A DNA stretch of 64,000 nt, taken from NCBI RefSeq assembly GCF_018691265.1, contig NW_024881300.1, positions 6,275,546 to 6,339,545 of the forward strand, given 5' to 3'. This stretch comes from Tyto alba. Taxonomy: Eukaryota; Chordata; Aves; Strigiformes; Tytonidae. Of this stretch, positions 12,793 to 25,900 are shown piece after piece. The notes under the pieces are model-generated. The model searched no databases. It saw nothing but the letters and a program-made list of their open reading frames with translations, and was not told the origin of the DNA. The position numbers and the translations under genes were made by a program. Each line of letters begins with the position of its first letter. Positions within the stretch are counted from its first letter, which is position 1.

Positions 12793-14980
12793 ATGACAAG
12801 TTATATGGCTGTTCTGGATCTTCCTGGATCTTGATTTATGTCTTCATACATCATAAGAAATAATTACAAAGACCCTATGTCTTTATGTTAATATGTCTGT
12901 GTTGCAACAGAGGTCGGTTAGAGACTTTAACTGCAGAATCTTTTTTTCAGTTATTCTTTTCCCTGAACTCCCAGGCGTTGCAGGGAGAAAGTTCCTGGAG
13001 TGAATATTCTGCCTCAGGTTGTGCTGATGAGTGTTGCTACAGTTCCATTACTTTTTATGGTCAGTCAGGAGACCTATTCTCTTGATACCACTGTTAGTGA
13101 GGGATTATACTGCGTTAGGAAAATTCTTGTTTCCTTTTTTCCTCATATAAATCTGTCTTGCCTATTGTGTGCCTAATTTAGGATCTGGTTTTCATGTCAA
13201 GTGCCCGATCCCTAAACTGTAACTTAACTAAATGTAAACTGTAATGTTTCTGAGATACTTTAGGTTTCATTACTTCCTTACTGTGAAGTTGACTAATGAC
13301 AGTTGAAGACCAATTACCCCAATGCACCTGAAGGAACCAAAGCCATGAATAATTGTTCTTCAGATGTCCCATTGTTAGAAAGGACCACAAACAAAGCAAG
13401 GGTTAAGTTGAAGCCATGTTTTAAGGCACATATACTGGATCTCGGAGTTGCTTAAGCATATAACAGTGTGTTGCAATTAGAAACCAGCATTATCACTTCA
13501 ACTAGCCCTGGGCATAATCTTTCCTCTCCTATTTAGATCATATCAGCACCAGTAGTTCATGTTGTACTTGTAAGTAATGTACATCAAATCTCTTCCACTG
13601 TTCCATTTTTCTATCTTAATGCCTATTTGACACCCTATTTAAAATGCATTTCATTTTACACAAAATAATTATTCATATGTTAATTGTGCACTCATCTTTC
13701 CTTCAGTGCTCTTTGTTATCTGATTATGTTGAATACAAGTCTGTATGTTACTGACTTTCAATTCTGTTACATACTAAACAGAGCCATTATGAATCCTGTT
13801 TATAATGGTGCCATTAAAAATGATGTGCTGTCAAGAATATCTTATAATGATGGTAGAGAATGTGTGTTTTCAAAGGTATTTAATGACTATATGGTTTTAA
13901 AGCTGCAATGGAATACTTTTAATGGATTCCAATATAATAAATCAATCATATCTTGCTTGACTTAGTTACATTATATGCATGCTAACTGTGTTTTATGAAA
14001 AACTGCACAGTTAGCTCTGGAATATTTTTTGCCACTCCCAGCCTTAGGGCATTGTTCAGGTTTAGATTTTACATAAGTATTTGTCTGAATTATTATTTTT
14101 TGGATGATGATTTTTCCACCAGATTTGTTACATGGTTAAATAGGTAAAATACAAAACACTTACAATGTGGAATTTTAATTCTAAGTGATAAACAACATTA
14201 GAAATCCTGCGAGTTCTCTTAAATGGAAAACTTAGCATATTTGAAATGGGTGAAATACTGCCAATAGTTATGAGTGCTTCAGGTGATTCCCAATGCAACA
14301 GAAGTGCTACAATTGCATGGAACACAGAACAAGGACCAGAGGGAATCTATACCTTTGCTGCAACCAGCAAAGAAACATTGACTCTAAAAGATAATCTAGG
14401 GATGGAGGAACCTAGGTGGGTTCATGATTGTGGAATTTAGAAGTACTGAAGACAAGATATCCAAGTTTACTGTTCCATCCCAAAGATATTTGTGGAGACT
14501 TTCTGACCTAACTGATTACTTTTGACATGTTTATAATGAGACATAGTATGACAGAAGTTTTTCTCTCCTCTACTTCTTCCAGCCATTGATAGCTGAAGAG
14601 TGTGACCATCAAGCAATGGGACGTATGATAAAATATAATAATTTTTATTATTGGAGTGACTAGTGGAATACTTTGTTTTACAAATCTCACATTAGAATTA
14701 TTTTTTTATACTGTCAATAATGTCTGTTCTTTGACAGTCTGGCTGCAAACTTTCAACAATGCTGTGATTCTGCTTCAGTGTGGTGTAACATCATAGGTCC
14801 TATGGGCTTGGATTGTTTCATTTATTATTTTCTTGATAGTCTCCTGACACAGAACCCATTCATTTGGGTTTTATTGTGTGCAGAGAACTTAGGAGTCTAA
14901 TGAAAATTATCTTGAGATGCATTATCTCTCTGCTGGCTTTAGTACTCCCTGAGAAAAAAAGATGAAAGTGATCCTTTTTT

Positions 14981-14996
14981 GGTTGGTTGGTTGGTT
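14981..14996. repeat. (GGTT)4 microsatellite
   Basis: Four perfect copies of GGTT follow a T-run, and T/G-rich sequence continues for about 25 bases. Confidence 0.85.
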
Positions 14997-15092
14997 AATT
15001 TGTTTTGTTTTTTCTTTGTTTTAGCAAGTAAATTGCAGGTTAATCACTTATTTTCTTTATAGGCTTTTATATGGAACTTTTTAACCAAAGCA

Positions 15093-15225
15093 TCTTAGCA
15101 CTTGACAGTTACAGATGACTTTTCACAGAGCAGGAATGGTATCAGTGCCTTTCATTACTGATAAACTGAGGTATATTAAGTTAAATCAAGGTGTGAATAC
15201 AGTAGACCTGAGACTAGGATGCTAA
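15093..15225 (+). repeat. MIR-like SINE remnant
   Basis: It begins AGCACTTGACAGTTACA, continues with CTTTTCACAGAGCAGG and CATTACTGATAAACTGAGG, and ends with a diverged block around GGATGCTAATTT. The order parallels MIR (AGCACTTGACAGTTTACA..., CATTTTACAGATGAGGAAACTGAGG..., CCAGGATT.GAA). Divergence is high, so it is an ancient copy. Confidence 0.55.
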
Positions 15226-15474
15226 TTTCTAATAATGTTTCAGTCATATATAATTTTCAATGTCAGTGAAAACATAATATAAATAAAATTTACCACTTTT
15301 TGTGATCTTTCACAAAAAAACAGGTGAATGAGGGGACACGTAGACTGTGTGTTGGATCACAGGATCTCATTGTTAGGTATTTAGGTATGGTACAGATGAC
15401 CTATTGAAAGAAAACCCACTGCTGCTGTATCTGCTGTAGTCAGACCCGGTATTTTCATTGTCACTAGGGCTGTT

Positions 15475-15885
15475 TCAGGGGAAGGGAGATGAAGTAATTA
15501 AATGTTCCATATCTATTCCACCAACAGGAGCATGGGGAGAATTGAGAAATGAATTTGAGAATGATACAGACTTCTTATCAACAGCTGTCTGCTTCATGAT
15601 GCACTGATAGAAAACCTTTCTCAAATATATTGTCAGTTGGAAGTAGTATAGGTTTATGATATTCCAGAGCTCAGTCTGTAACACAAAATTCTGTACCATC
15701 AGGGTATTTTTTTGTTGCTGAATGACAGTGACAGTATTGTTCTTTTCCCAGATATGTTCAGACTGCCAGCATAGTGTTGTTATATGTTGTTCAGATAAGG
15801 CCAGTTTCTTCCTCAAGGCATAAAGCATACAGAGCCCTAAGCAAGTAAGTAAGAAAATGAAGAACCCTAAAACAAGTCTAAATAT
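15475..15885 (-). CDS. Unrecognised open frame with predicted membrane helix; possible terminal exon
   Basis: The minus-strand frame is open for 136 codons, from just after an upstream TGA (15886-15888) to TGA at 15475-15477. I do not recognise the protein. Near its upstream end lies a hydrophobic run, GFFIFLLTCLGLCMLYAL, followed directly by basic residues RKKLA, the usual pattern of a single membrane helix with a cytosolic tail. The tail of about 110 residues is rich in Q, E, L and I over its first half (possibly helical or coiled-coil) and ends in SSPFP. There is no ATG before the helix; the first ATG (15828) is inside it. Two acceptor-like AGs lie upstream or within the frame. One leaves the exon starting at 15836 behind a good pyrimidine-rich run, the other at 15866; both give the same phase. 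It could be the last coding exon of a minus-strand gene, or a chance open frame; its length is near what chance allows in 64 kb. Confidence 0.2.
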   Translation of the reverse strand: MFRLVLGFFIFLLTCLGLCMLYALRKKLALSEQHITTLCWQSEHIWEKNNTVTVIQQQKNTLMVQNFVLQTELWNIINLYYFQLTIYLRKVFYQCIMKQTAVDKKSVSFSNSFLNSPHAPVGGIDMEHLITSSPFP

Positions 15886-18800
15886 TCAGTACTTGAAAAG
15901 GAAGAATACAGAATTTTTACTCCTGGTATCTAATGCTGTCTAGATGTCTTGTGCACTTCATTCAAAAAATACATGTAACCAGACTTTTAAATCAAAAGTT
16001 TTCTCCATGTTCTCCAGTGGAATCAGTGACTTAAATATTAGAGTATGGTTATGTCCCTGATGAAAAGAAAACAGCTTTTAGAGCCACAAGCCTATAACTT
16101 TAGAAATTTTCCTGTTGCCTTTTTTTTTTTTTTTTTCCTTTATAAAGGAAAATGTAATTTTAAATGTCCCCAAAAGTGAAGCTTTTTTATTTTCTGTACT
16201 GTTAGTTCTATGAATTTTCAAGGTGTATCAGATTAGGCTGTGATTTATCTCAGGGAGCCTAACTGAAATAATTCTTCAGTACTTTTAGTAGGACAATCCT
16301 CTGAAGAGCAAAAATTTGCTGGTAAGAGCGAGGCTTGGCCATAGAGCTGAATACGCAAGATTAAATTTAAGCAATCTGTGCATATTCTCCATTAAATTAA
16401 ATAAAAACAAGCTATTGCTGCTTGAATTCATGTTTCTAGGTTTATTTTCACTTTTATCTAAGGATACCAAGTCTCCATCTGCATTGAAGAATGATTTTTA
16501 GATCATAAGCTTTTTTTTCTACTTTATAGTAATTTGTCATACCGAAAACCAATTTAAATCTTAAGAGAGTTTGACAAAATAAAGAATACTTTATTATTCT
16601 AGATCATTGTTTTATGATTAATGTAATTCTGTTGGGAATTTAGAAGGAAGTTGAGGAAAGGAGATGCATCTCCTTATTATTATGGCCCTTCTTTCTGTCT
16701 ATAGCTTCTGAGGCATGCTGTGTTCACCTATCCTGTCCTGGATGTACTTGTGCCCTTTTTCCTGGAGGTTACCATTAGTGTCACTTCTCCCAGAAGAATT
16801 GATCATGTAATTGTTCTCAAGCTCTTGTTTGGAGTGAAGTGAGTTTATCAGAGATGTATTAGCCTAATTCATTTTTGTCTGAAACCAGAGTTACGGGTGA
16901 ATATGTGAATTAATATTCTGGACCAGTTAAAAAGGTAGGAACCTTTTAAATTGGAACAGTACCTGTGAACAGCTGCAGGTATTTATCACTTGATTGTCAT
17001 CTGTTTTTCTTCCACTTACAGGATGAAGTGCAGGTTGTTGACTGGAGTATAAGCTACAGTGTTTCATTGCAGAAGTTCTGTTATGATTATACATGTCCTA
17101 GAAATGCACTGTAGTTAATGATAGTCATGCGCTCTGACCCCTATGGTTTTTGCTTACATTGTCTTAAAAATAAAATCTAATTACAAAACCACATTCAATA
17201 TCATGCAAAATAATAGGTTAGAATCCAAATTAACATTAGGCTATTAGCCTAAAGCTACTAATGCAGTGGCTGAACTTTGCAAAAGGATTTTAATAGAGCT
17301 TTGACTGCCTCTATCATGGATCTTTTACATTAAATTTACATTAAACACATTATTAACCAAAGCAATAATCCTGTGACATAATTCTGATTAATAATGTGAA
17401 GTATTGCATAATGAACTTGGAGGGAAAGTTCATTCTTTTTGTTCTGATTATCATTTAAGGAGACAAATCAGGTTCATATATTTGTGGCATTCTCCATTTA
17501 GCTACAACTGTGACGCTGACTTGGGATGCACAAATTGTTTTGGCTGGCGTGTAAAAAGAAAAAAAAAATCATTTTAGAGTATTTATTTAAAATGATATCT
17601 CAAGAAGAATCTTACATTTGTCAGTTCTTGTAACAATATTATATTCAGAATAGCACCTTGTATTATTTCTTGTTGATGCACCTTCAACAACAGCAGGACC
17701 CACCCATATGAAAGGCCAGATTTTCAAAGGAGCCCAGCACCTGATAGCTTTCCTAAATAATTCTTTAAAAAATATTTTAACACTGATAACATGTATGTGG
17801 CAGATCTTTTTCAGTACAACATTTTATTCCAGATGCACACAATATCCATTTGTAAGTGGAATGTTGCTCATTAGTGTAATGATAGGAACAATGGACAAAT
17901 GTTTTTCAGTATGCTAGGCTAGGATTAGAGATTTATATTCTCTGATGGTAATAAATGAATACTGAAACTTCACCTACTTTTATGCAATTGTAAGTGAAAG
18001 CCATCACGGTACGAGAATACTTTTTCAAAAAGTTTACAGCCTAATGGATTTTAAAAGGCTGAGAAACACTGATGTGTACAATAATAGTATGGTAGTCTGG
18101 TGCCTCCTAATGAGATACACAAACAGCCAGTAAATGTTGCAGGAAATCTCCTGCTGAAAGGAGGGTTCATAAATTTCAGCCTTCTGGGATTAAGATGACT
18201 CCCTGCAAGTCAGATACAATCACCTAGAGACAGATTTATGGCTTAAAACACTTGTTTGATAGTAGATACCAAAGTCTTCGAAAGATAAAGCATGGTTGAG
18301 GTTGTCAGTACTCCTGCAGATGTATCTTAGGAAGCCGAGAACCCACTTCTGTGTTAGGGACTCCCGAAGGAGTTGGTAAGAGCAGAAGAAGATAGCAGAA
18401 CTGTTCCAAAGCTGCCAAGATGGCAGTAATTCTGCCTATGCACAAAGCAAGCTGGGGAACTTAGTGGACAGAAGTATAGCCTCTTTGTGATGTTAGCAGC
18501 CAAAGGGGTTAAACAAGGCTTCTTCAGAATCCCTATCTTAGATGTAAATGCCTAAATTTCATTTTAGCTCTGGTCTGTATCTGGGCCTGATACACTATGA
18601 TGAAATGGGTCACATACATATCAAAGATATGTATCACCAGAGGGCAGTGCTAAACTGGGAACTAAAATTTTATTTTGATGTGTAATTCATGTGTATGGAA
18701 AAAAGCTGCTTTTGTTCTGCTTCAAATATTACTATTTAAAAATATATTTATTTTAATGAAACTAGTGTATGGCTGTTTTTATAAGCAAGGAGAAACATGA

Positions 18801-20380
18801 TGCTTTTATTTGGAGGAAGGAAAAGAACTGAAAAACATCACTTGTTGGAATTCAGAGAAGAGATTTTGCTCTCAATTGCTCAGACCCTGAAAGTTATTTT
18901 GCTAGTATTTCTCCTTAAGAAAATGGTAAGATTCAAAAATAAGTTATTTGGCAAGTTATTTGTCATATTCTGTGCCTAACCTCCTCAGAACCCCAGGTTT
19001 TCCCTTTTAGGTGACCAGAAAAGGCATGCTCTGTACCCAATCTGTGCTCCTCATCCGGGGAAATAACAGTCTTGCTTTAGAGGCTATGGCCTGTGTCACG
19101 TATAGAGGCATGGAACACAAAGAGTTACTGTAATTTGCATAAAAATGCCAGAAAAGTGCAAACTCTGCTTCATTAATATGAATGAAGTTCACAGGATATT
19201 TACAAATTACACAAAGCCCTCCATTTAAAAATATATATATTTGATGCAAGTCACACACAGTGTGTATGTGAAGCAGTTTCTGATACTGGCATAACATGGC
19301 GTGACAATAAGTAAATATAATGGTTGTCTTCATCTTCATTGACAGAGGAACTTAGATTGGGTACTGACAGTAACAGATGTAGCGGTGGATATTAGTTGAA
19401 ATGAACTCCAGTATAGTATATCATGATAATAGGCTTTGTCAATATAAAGCATGCTGTAAAAGCAGGGAACTAAATCTGCATGAGGAAGTGAAAACAGGGT
19501 CAGATTGAAAAAGATGTGTCTTTAGCGGTGATATGAGACTTCTGCTTTTCCAGGAAGCTTGACGAACTGGACACAGGAATTGATGAGAGTATGAAGCATT
19601 AAAAGTATTTTATTAATGAGAGACTGGTTTCTCATTAGTCTGTGATAATGAGAAAGATGATGTGTCTATGGAAATAATAGGAATCAAAACTGTGGTTAGT
19701 ACACAGTACAATCATGTAAAATTACATCAGGCATTAAGACTTACTCATAATACAGCATATACAAGTAAATCTATAGAGGCTTACGCACGAAAAATGATGC
19801 TTATCTTTCTTTCGTACTTGTGAATCACCCACATGAGAGTGTATTTTGTCATGAGCTAAATGAAATATAAAATCTTTCTCTAGATATTATGCATTAATCA
19901 TTAATTTTTATGTTATGAAAAATACAGTATCTACAGCTACGTTGGAAAATGAATTACATCAACTTCACTTAAAGCTTAAAGGCATTTATTTTAAAATACA
20001 GCAGTCTAATTCAAGAACACAGTGCTCTGGTATCATAGCTATTTAGCTTCACAGAAAAATGAGCTCATCTTTTCATGAAGAATTAAATTCCTAACCAATC
20101 ACACAGATTAAAACAATATCATGGGGACTAGGCCATATTTTACACTTTAATTACTATCATAAACCTAAATATCAAACTATAATTTTATAACTATTGAGAG
20201 TGTTCAGTTATATTATGTGAAGAATGAGAATTTGGAGAGTTGGGTGGTCTGTGTTTTATTTTAATAAGAGGCAAAGCTATATTTTTCCATGGATTAAGTC
20301 CAACACAGAGAGAACTGTCAGTGTGAAAACAATAGAATTTATCTCCACTGATGTAGCTTGACATATGAACAAGAGCCTGA
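15886..20380. other. Non-coding stretch, no gene seen
   Basis: No exon, RNA gene or young transposon is recognisable. A T-run lies at about 16119-16137. The block 17150-17530 has a mixed, non-repetitive texture with many short homeodomain-type AT motifs and could be a conserved non-coding element. A CTCF-like motif lies at 18634-18648. Confidence 0.55.
18634..18648 (+). promoter_or_regulatory. Candidate CTCF binding motif
   Basis: TCACCAGAGGGCAGT matches the vertebrate CTCF core CCASYAGRKGGCRSY at every position except the first (T for C). It is the best match to this motif that I found in the window, on the plus strand. CTCF sites act as chromatin-loop anchors and insulators. Occupancy cannot be judged from sequence alone. 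Confidence 0.5.
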
Positions 20381-20383
20381 ATT

Positions 20384-20397
20384 GTTGCCATGGCAAT
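20384..20397. promoter_or_regulatory. Candidate RFX-family X-box
   Basis: GTTGCCATGGCAAT is a near-perfect palindrome. It differs from the ideal full X-box GTTGCCATGGCAAC only in the last base. RFX factors (for example RFX1-4 in cilia and neural genes) bind such inverted half-sites. There is no promoter or gene start nearby, so it would be a distal element if used. Confidence 0.45.
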
Positions 20398-22906
20398 AAA
20401 TGTGTAGGACTTATGCATGCATTTTCTGCTATAGGATTTTGATTAATGGCATTGACTAAATAGTCTGAAGTAGAAGAAACACTGCAGCAGGCCTGAGAAT
20501 AGAGATGGCCTGGAATGGGTATGCACACCCTACTGCACACTTTTACTGGTAAAATAAACTGTGGCTGAAATCAGAGTTGTCAAGTCTCCAGTAAAGTATG
20601 AATTGAGGATTTAGCACTTGCAGTTAGTGTGAGAATTTAAAACGAAAAGACAGTCTCTGGAACATGAACTGTATTGGAACACTTTTCTATTTTCATATAT
20701 GCTATTTCTTCTTTTGGGATGAATGGTTTGAATGTTACAAATAGTCATTTTCCATCTTCAGTGGCTGTGGGCTCAATACAGGTCTTGATTCAGAAGACAG
20801 TGAAGTATCTGGCTTTGATTCATTCATTAAGGTATTGAAGCAGTGGGAGAGGAGTGTGTCAGTGTCCTACTGAGCCAAGGTCTTCACTGGGAATAGGGAA
20901 AAGTGGCTTTCTGGGACTCAGGCGAGATGCAGAGCACCTCATGGGAGGTGGTTTCATTAAGAAAATGGTCAAAACTCATGAGAAAAGCCCCTAAATAACA
21001 TGTCTTTTGAATTCAAGTAGATCTGGTTGAAAATAATAAAAGCATACTGTTTGTATTTGAGTGGCTATGTATACTTAGCTAGAGTGCATTTGTAATACCA
21101 AATATATTTATTATGACAGAAATGGAAATGCCTAACTAGTGTTTTACAAGCTGTACCTGCACTGACTTTTCAGTGAATTCTGGAACACATATGATTACTA
21201 ATTACATACATATGTGGGATTTAAAAATAAATTAGGGAACTTTGCAAACAAATTCAAACAATTCTAAAAATCAATGAAATGCAAAAAATATTTTGCATCT
21301 AAAATATGAAGATGCTCATTCTTTACATGATTTTAAGTATATTTTATTCCCATATTTGTTCATTATAAGAGCTATTTGTGTTTAATCAAGGGTTCAGCTT
21401 TTCTCCAGCTCATCATCTGTTCCTAATCAACCTTGTCGAGGAATCAGACTGCTGAATTTGTGACGTTGCTATCATTTCTATGGTAATAGGATAGTTGATG
21501 AACACAGTGTTATTGCCTCATTGTAGGATCAGGGAAAAGAAAGACTGGACTGTGTGGGCGGCAGAGTTAACAGGGACACAAGTGTCTTCAGTTGGAAAAA
21601 ACAGGAGCATGAGAAATGATGGCAAATTAAAGGTATTTTTGTGAAAGGGTTCCCTTCCAATTTGCCTCAATGTGAAGTCTTCTATTATTTTCTAAGCTTA
21701 CCAGTACCTTAAGAATACTCTTAGAAATACTAATTAATGAGTATGTTTCAGTACTTTTGCCATTATACCTTACCTTACAGTCTCTTGATTTGTGCTTTAG
21801 TAATTGCTCATTGCAGACTTCTAAGGCAAGAAGAATCTAATTATTTCAAAATTTAAAAAATCTGTGTTTACCTGATCGTCATGCTCCCAGTCTCTTACTG
21901 GCATCATTTCCCTCACATTGGCACATTCATCTCCCCAGTGGGACATGGCAGTGATGGTGGAACATGTTCCTTGTGGTCCAGCCAGTTTCTTGGGCTTCTA
22001 AAACAGCAGTGAAGGAGCCTCAGATTGATTTTCATGCTTGAAAACCTGGAAGCAGAGGGAAAAGCTTTTTAAAGTGAGACCACCATATTGGTCCCTGGAT
22101 TGCTCAGCTGTATAATGCTGCTCTTTTTGGCCTCCATGCCATCTGCTACTGAGTAATATACTTTACAGATATAACTTTGCCTTTCTGCTTTCTTTTCCAC
22201 ACCTCTTCCAATGCAAATAAGAAGGAAAGGCATGCAAAGACAACCCTGTGAGCTTATTTTAAGGGTAAGAATGTTTAATTTAATTGGCTTGTGCTTTGGG
22301 ATCATTGTTATGATGTCAAGTTGTTATTGTGTAACTCCTGTGTTTCTGGCACCTTTCATGGCTTCCAGAGGCTCAGCCTCATTTCAGGACTTATAGGGTC
22401 CAGGTCTTCCTTTCATGTAGCATGATAGATATATCCCCTTCATCTGCCCAAGGAGTCCTTTATCTTTCTTAGTGTAGAGGGAGTGTCCCTGGAAAAAAAG
22501 GATTCCATCCGAAGTAACTGTATCTGATATATCAAATAGCTATGGGACGAACCAGCAGCAGGGAATACAAAACCACACAGATGGTGCTGATGTTCAAACT
22601 GAAGACCTAACCAGGAAAGATCCTGGAGGCACCGCTTTACTTTCATCTGATCATGAACTGGGTCTGTCTTAGGTGAGAAAACCTCATTCAAATCCATTTC
22701 AACTTATGTAAAAGGCAAAAGTCAAAATAGCTATTCTGTAGTCATTCATAGCTTGCTAGCAATTAAATGGTTCTTTGTGGTGCTTACCCATATCTGAATA
22801 TGCAGAATGGGTCCTGTATAGAAAAGCCTCAAACGCATTTCCTCATTCATCTCCCTTGGACTTTCAGAGAGAAACTCTGGTACAACCCCCACTGTAGGCC
22901 AAAGGG

Positions 22907-22928
22907 CCTCAGTCTGTCAAGACTGAGG
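22907..22928. repeat. Perfect 9-bp inverted repeat (hairpin)
   Basis: CCTCAGTCT, a 4-base loop GTCA, then AGACTGAGG form a perfect short hairpin. It is too short for a microRNA precursor and there is no T-run after it, so no function is assigned. Confidence 0.8.
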
Positions 22929-25900
22929 ATATCATAGCACATTCGTGTGTTTGACAGGTTATCAACTTAATAAGAAGAGTATCAGAGACCCTCCAGCTCT
23001 CAAGCAAGAAGAGACCAGACCAATTATCCCAATTCAGCCTCAAAAAATAATGCTGTTGGATGGAATTTCAAAGCCTGCTGAAGGACACTGGAAGTCAATG
23101 AGAAGCTGAGGAGTTAGTGAACCATTGTCATTGTAGGTTGGCCTCTGTGTACGCTAGCCAGCAATAAGTCCTATGATCAACACTCTGGTTCTCAAATGAA
23201 TATCCTCTCCTTATTGTATAGATTCTCTCTGTTTTTCTGACCTCTATTGCCAGATGAGAAGCAGGGGTAAGAATTCAAATGACAATGAGTTAGACCAAAC
23301 TTTATGAGAGTGAGATTAAACAAAGAATTCCTTCTCCAGAGGCCATACTGAAGTTGTGTTACAAATGGACTATTACCCAGTTTCAAATCTATTTTGGAAT
23401 GATTTTTAGAGAGAAGCTAGTTAATGTGACATAACTAAAGTAAATGTCCCAAGCCTGGCATGATGTTGTTCTAGGCTAGTCTTCGGAACTGAAACTATGC
23501 ATGGAGGATCCTGTCACATAGGACATAGAGGTCCAAACTGTGGGAAACATGCTTTTTTGCAAACTGATGCAGCTGGTTGCATCTTCCCCTAAGCTTCTTA
23601 ACTGTGGAGTCCTCAAAAATCAATCCTGTATTTGGTCCTTTTCAGTACCAACTTGATACCAAATTGTGTCTGCACTATCTTAAGTGGTCTAAAAGTGATC
23701 CTTGGCAGAAGAGAGTTTGTAGTTGTGCATTAGTGCAAACTAGCTCAGTCCATAGTTTGGTTTTAGATTCTTCCCTGACACTGAATTCCTGCAAGCAGCA
23801 GCTCAAGAAACATTTTCTGTCATTACTGGTTAGCCAAATTCCACTCTTGCCTTGGTTTATTATACCTTTGTCACCTATCAGCTGAATTGCAGGAATATAG
23901 GTGCTATGCTTCAGTGCTATGTTTCTTTAACAGATGAACTTTCCAGTCAGGATTAATGTAGACAGTTGGAGAAGACTGAATTTTCTCAATAGCTGGTCTG
24001 GACTATACTGTGAACTCTCTCAAAGCAAAAAACTAGCCCAGACCTCCTGCCACCAAAACAGAGCGCAAGGTACATTTTTTTGACCTTCACTGAGTAACAC
24101 AGACCACAAAAATAAAGACTCAGCAAAAACATATTTTCTGAAATAAGTTTAATTGTGTTTTCATGTATCACTGGAAGGGTCCTCTGATGCAAGTACACAA
24201 AAAGCTACAGAGACAAATGAATTTTCTTGATAACCACATTTCAGTACTTGCCTGTTATGTTGTGACTTGATTCTTTTCCCTTTTAAATCATTTGGGCTAC
24301 AGTTCAAGGTATTGGTTAGGCACTGTCTTAGATAAGAACCCAGAATCAAGGTCTCGCAATCCTGACGTGTCCATGCAGTTGCAGACAAGAATTTTTATTT
24401 TATTATTTAGAAGGTAAATCTTTGCTCACAATCACAACTAATAATTTTTATTGTTAGCACATATAAAGTCCATTATGAAAGCCAGTTATCCATTGCCTCT
24501 GCACCATCTCAAATTCATAGCTGTGAGGCCGATACCCCTCAAAAACCTAAATACAGAAGAGGGACTTAAGTCTCAGATCAAACAAATCGCTCACTGGAAA
24601 ATTAATATCCTAAATTTGTGGTGGAATTGGATTTAAATAATCCACCTGCATTTTTTTTTAATGAAAGACCTGATTTTTAGAGGAATTTAAGCAATTGAAA
24701 TGTAGATACGTATGTAAGTATCTCTAAAAATTCTACTGGCTGGCCATTTACATGTAAAAATTATTATAACTTCCAAAATCTTCAAGAATCTTCAATTAAA
24801 ATTAGTTTCAATATATGTTTCTGAATGTGGTGTAGCACACCTAAGGGATGCATGCATATAAAGAATATGTGGAAAATTAGCATGGGAGCACAAAGATCAC
24901 TGCTCATTTCATACGGAAATGCATGCTGTATTAGCTAAGGAGATAGCCATGGGAGTATACCATAGGGAAAATTTGGATTTAAAAGGTTTGTTGTATCCAG
25001 AATTCATTCACCCCTAGCTGTACTTATGTTACTTACATATACTCTATCTTTACAGAAAGAGGTTTGTTAATGACTCACTCAAAAACATGTGGACAGAAGG
25101 ACATTAGAACAATGCAAACCATTTTTTTTCAAAGAGAGATCAAGTTAAGCAATGGCCTGCCTGAGTATTGTATCTATACATGCCTTTGGGCATTTCTTGG
25201 CTTTTTAGGGTTGTTGCCTACTGACAGGCTTTGAATAAGGATATGTTCGCCAAAAGTTGGATGGGGTGGGATGGGCAGAAAAACATTTGTGACAAGTCAA
25301 TATTTTCCAGTGTGACCCGTGGTGTAGTAGAACCCAGATATGTCTGTGGTGTTCATAGAAAGGCAGTAACATGAAAACCAAAGACAGGATCGAATCAAAG
25401 AAAGACTTTTGATCTTGAGTCTGTTTCCTGTAAAATCCAGCTTCATTTAAAGAAGAAACTTCTGGAACTCCATCACCCTTTAGAGCCAATGTCTATTGGT
25501 TCTGATGCAGCTTTCTCTAAGCAAACATATTAATAGACAAATGCTTCTAAGATTCAACTGTTTGGCACTCTTATCTGGGTCTATATGAATACACAGCTTT
25601 GTGGATAGAAAGAGAAACAGAAACATATGATTAAAAGACAATGAAGAGTAAATCAGGCAATATTTTTAAAAATCTAGCAATTTATCCTTTGGCAATAATT
25701 TTCCATGTGTATAATCAAGAAAAAAGGGCAAGAAAATAGAAATGTGTCATACTACTGCATAGGATTGTTTTTCCATTTTTTTATCAATAAAATAGATTGC
25801 TGATAGTCTTTGAATCTTTCTGGGTGAGAGCTTCCTGTGAAAGTATATCCTTTTTGAAGCCAAGAAAATATATTCTGGAAAATTACCCTGTTTATCTCTA

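Larger units (their letters stand above)
11962..15092. other. Non-coding stretch with T/G-rich repeats
   Basis: No exon or RNA gene is recognisable. A CA/TA-rich patch lies near 12305-12366, a T/G-rich region at 12708-12792 ending in (TTG)n, and a (GGTT)4 run at 14981-14996. Open frames up to 93 codons (13684-13965) have no domain signature. Confidence 0.6.

Noticed and set aside
23577..23885. 102-codon plus-strand frame that looked faintly LINE-like
   Set aside because: No block of a known reverse transcriptase or other domain could be matched; length is within chance expectation.
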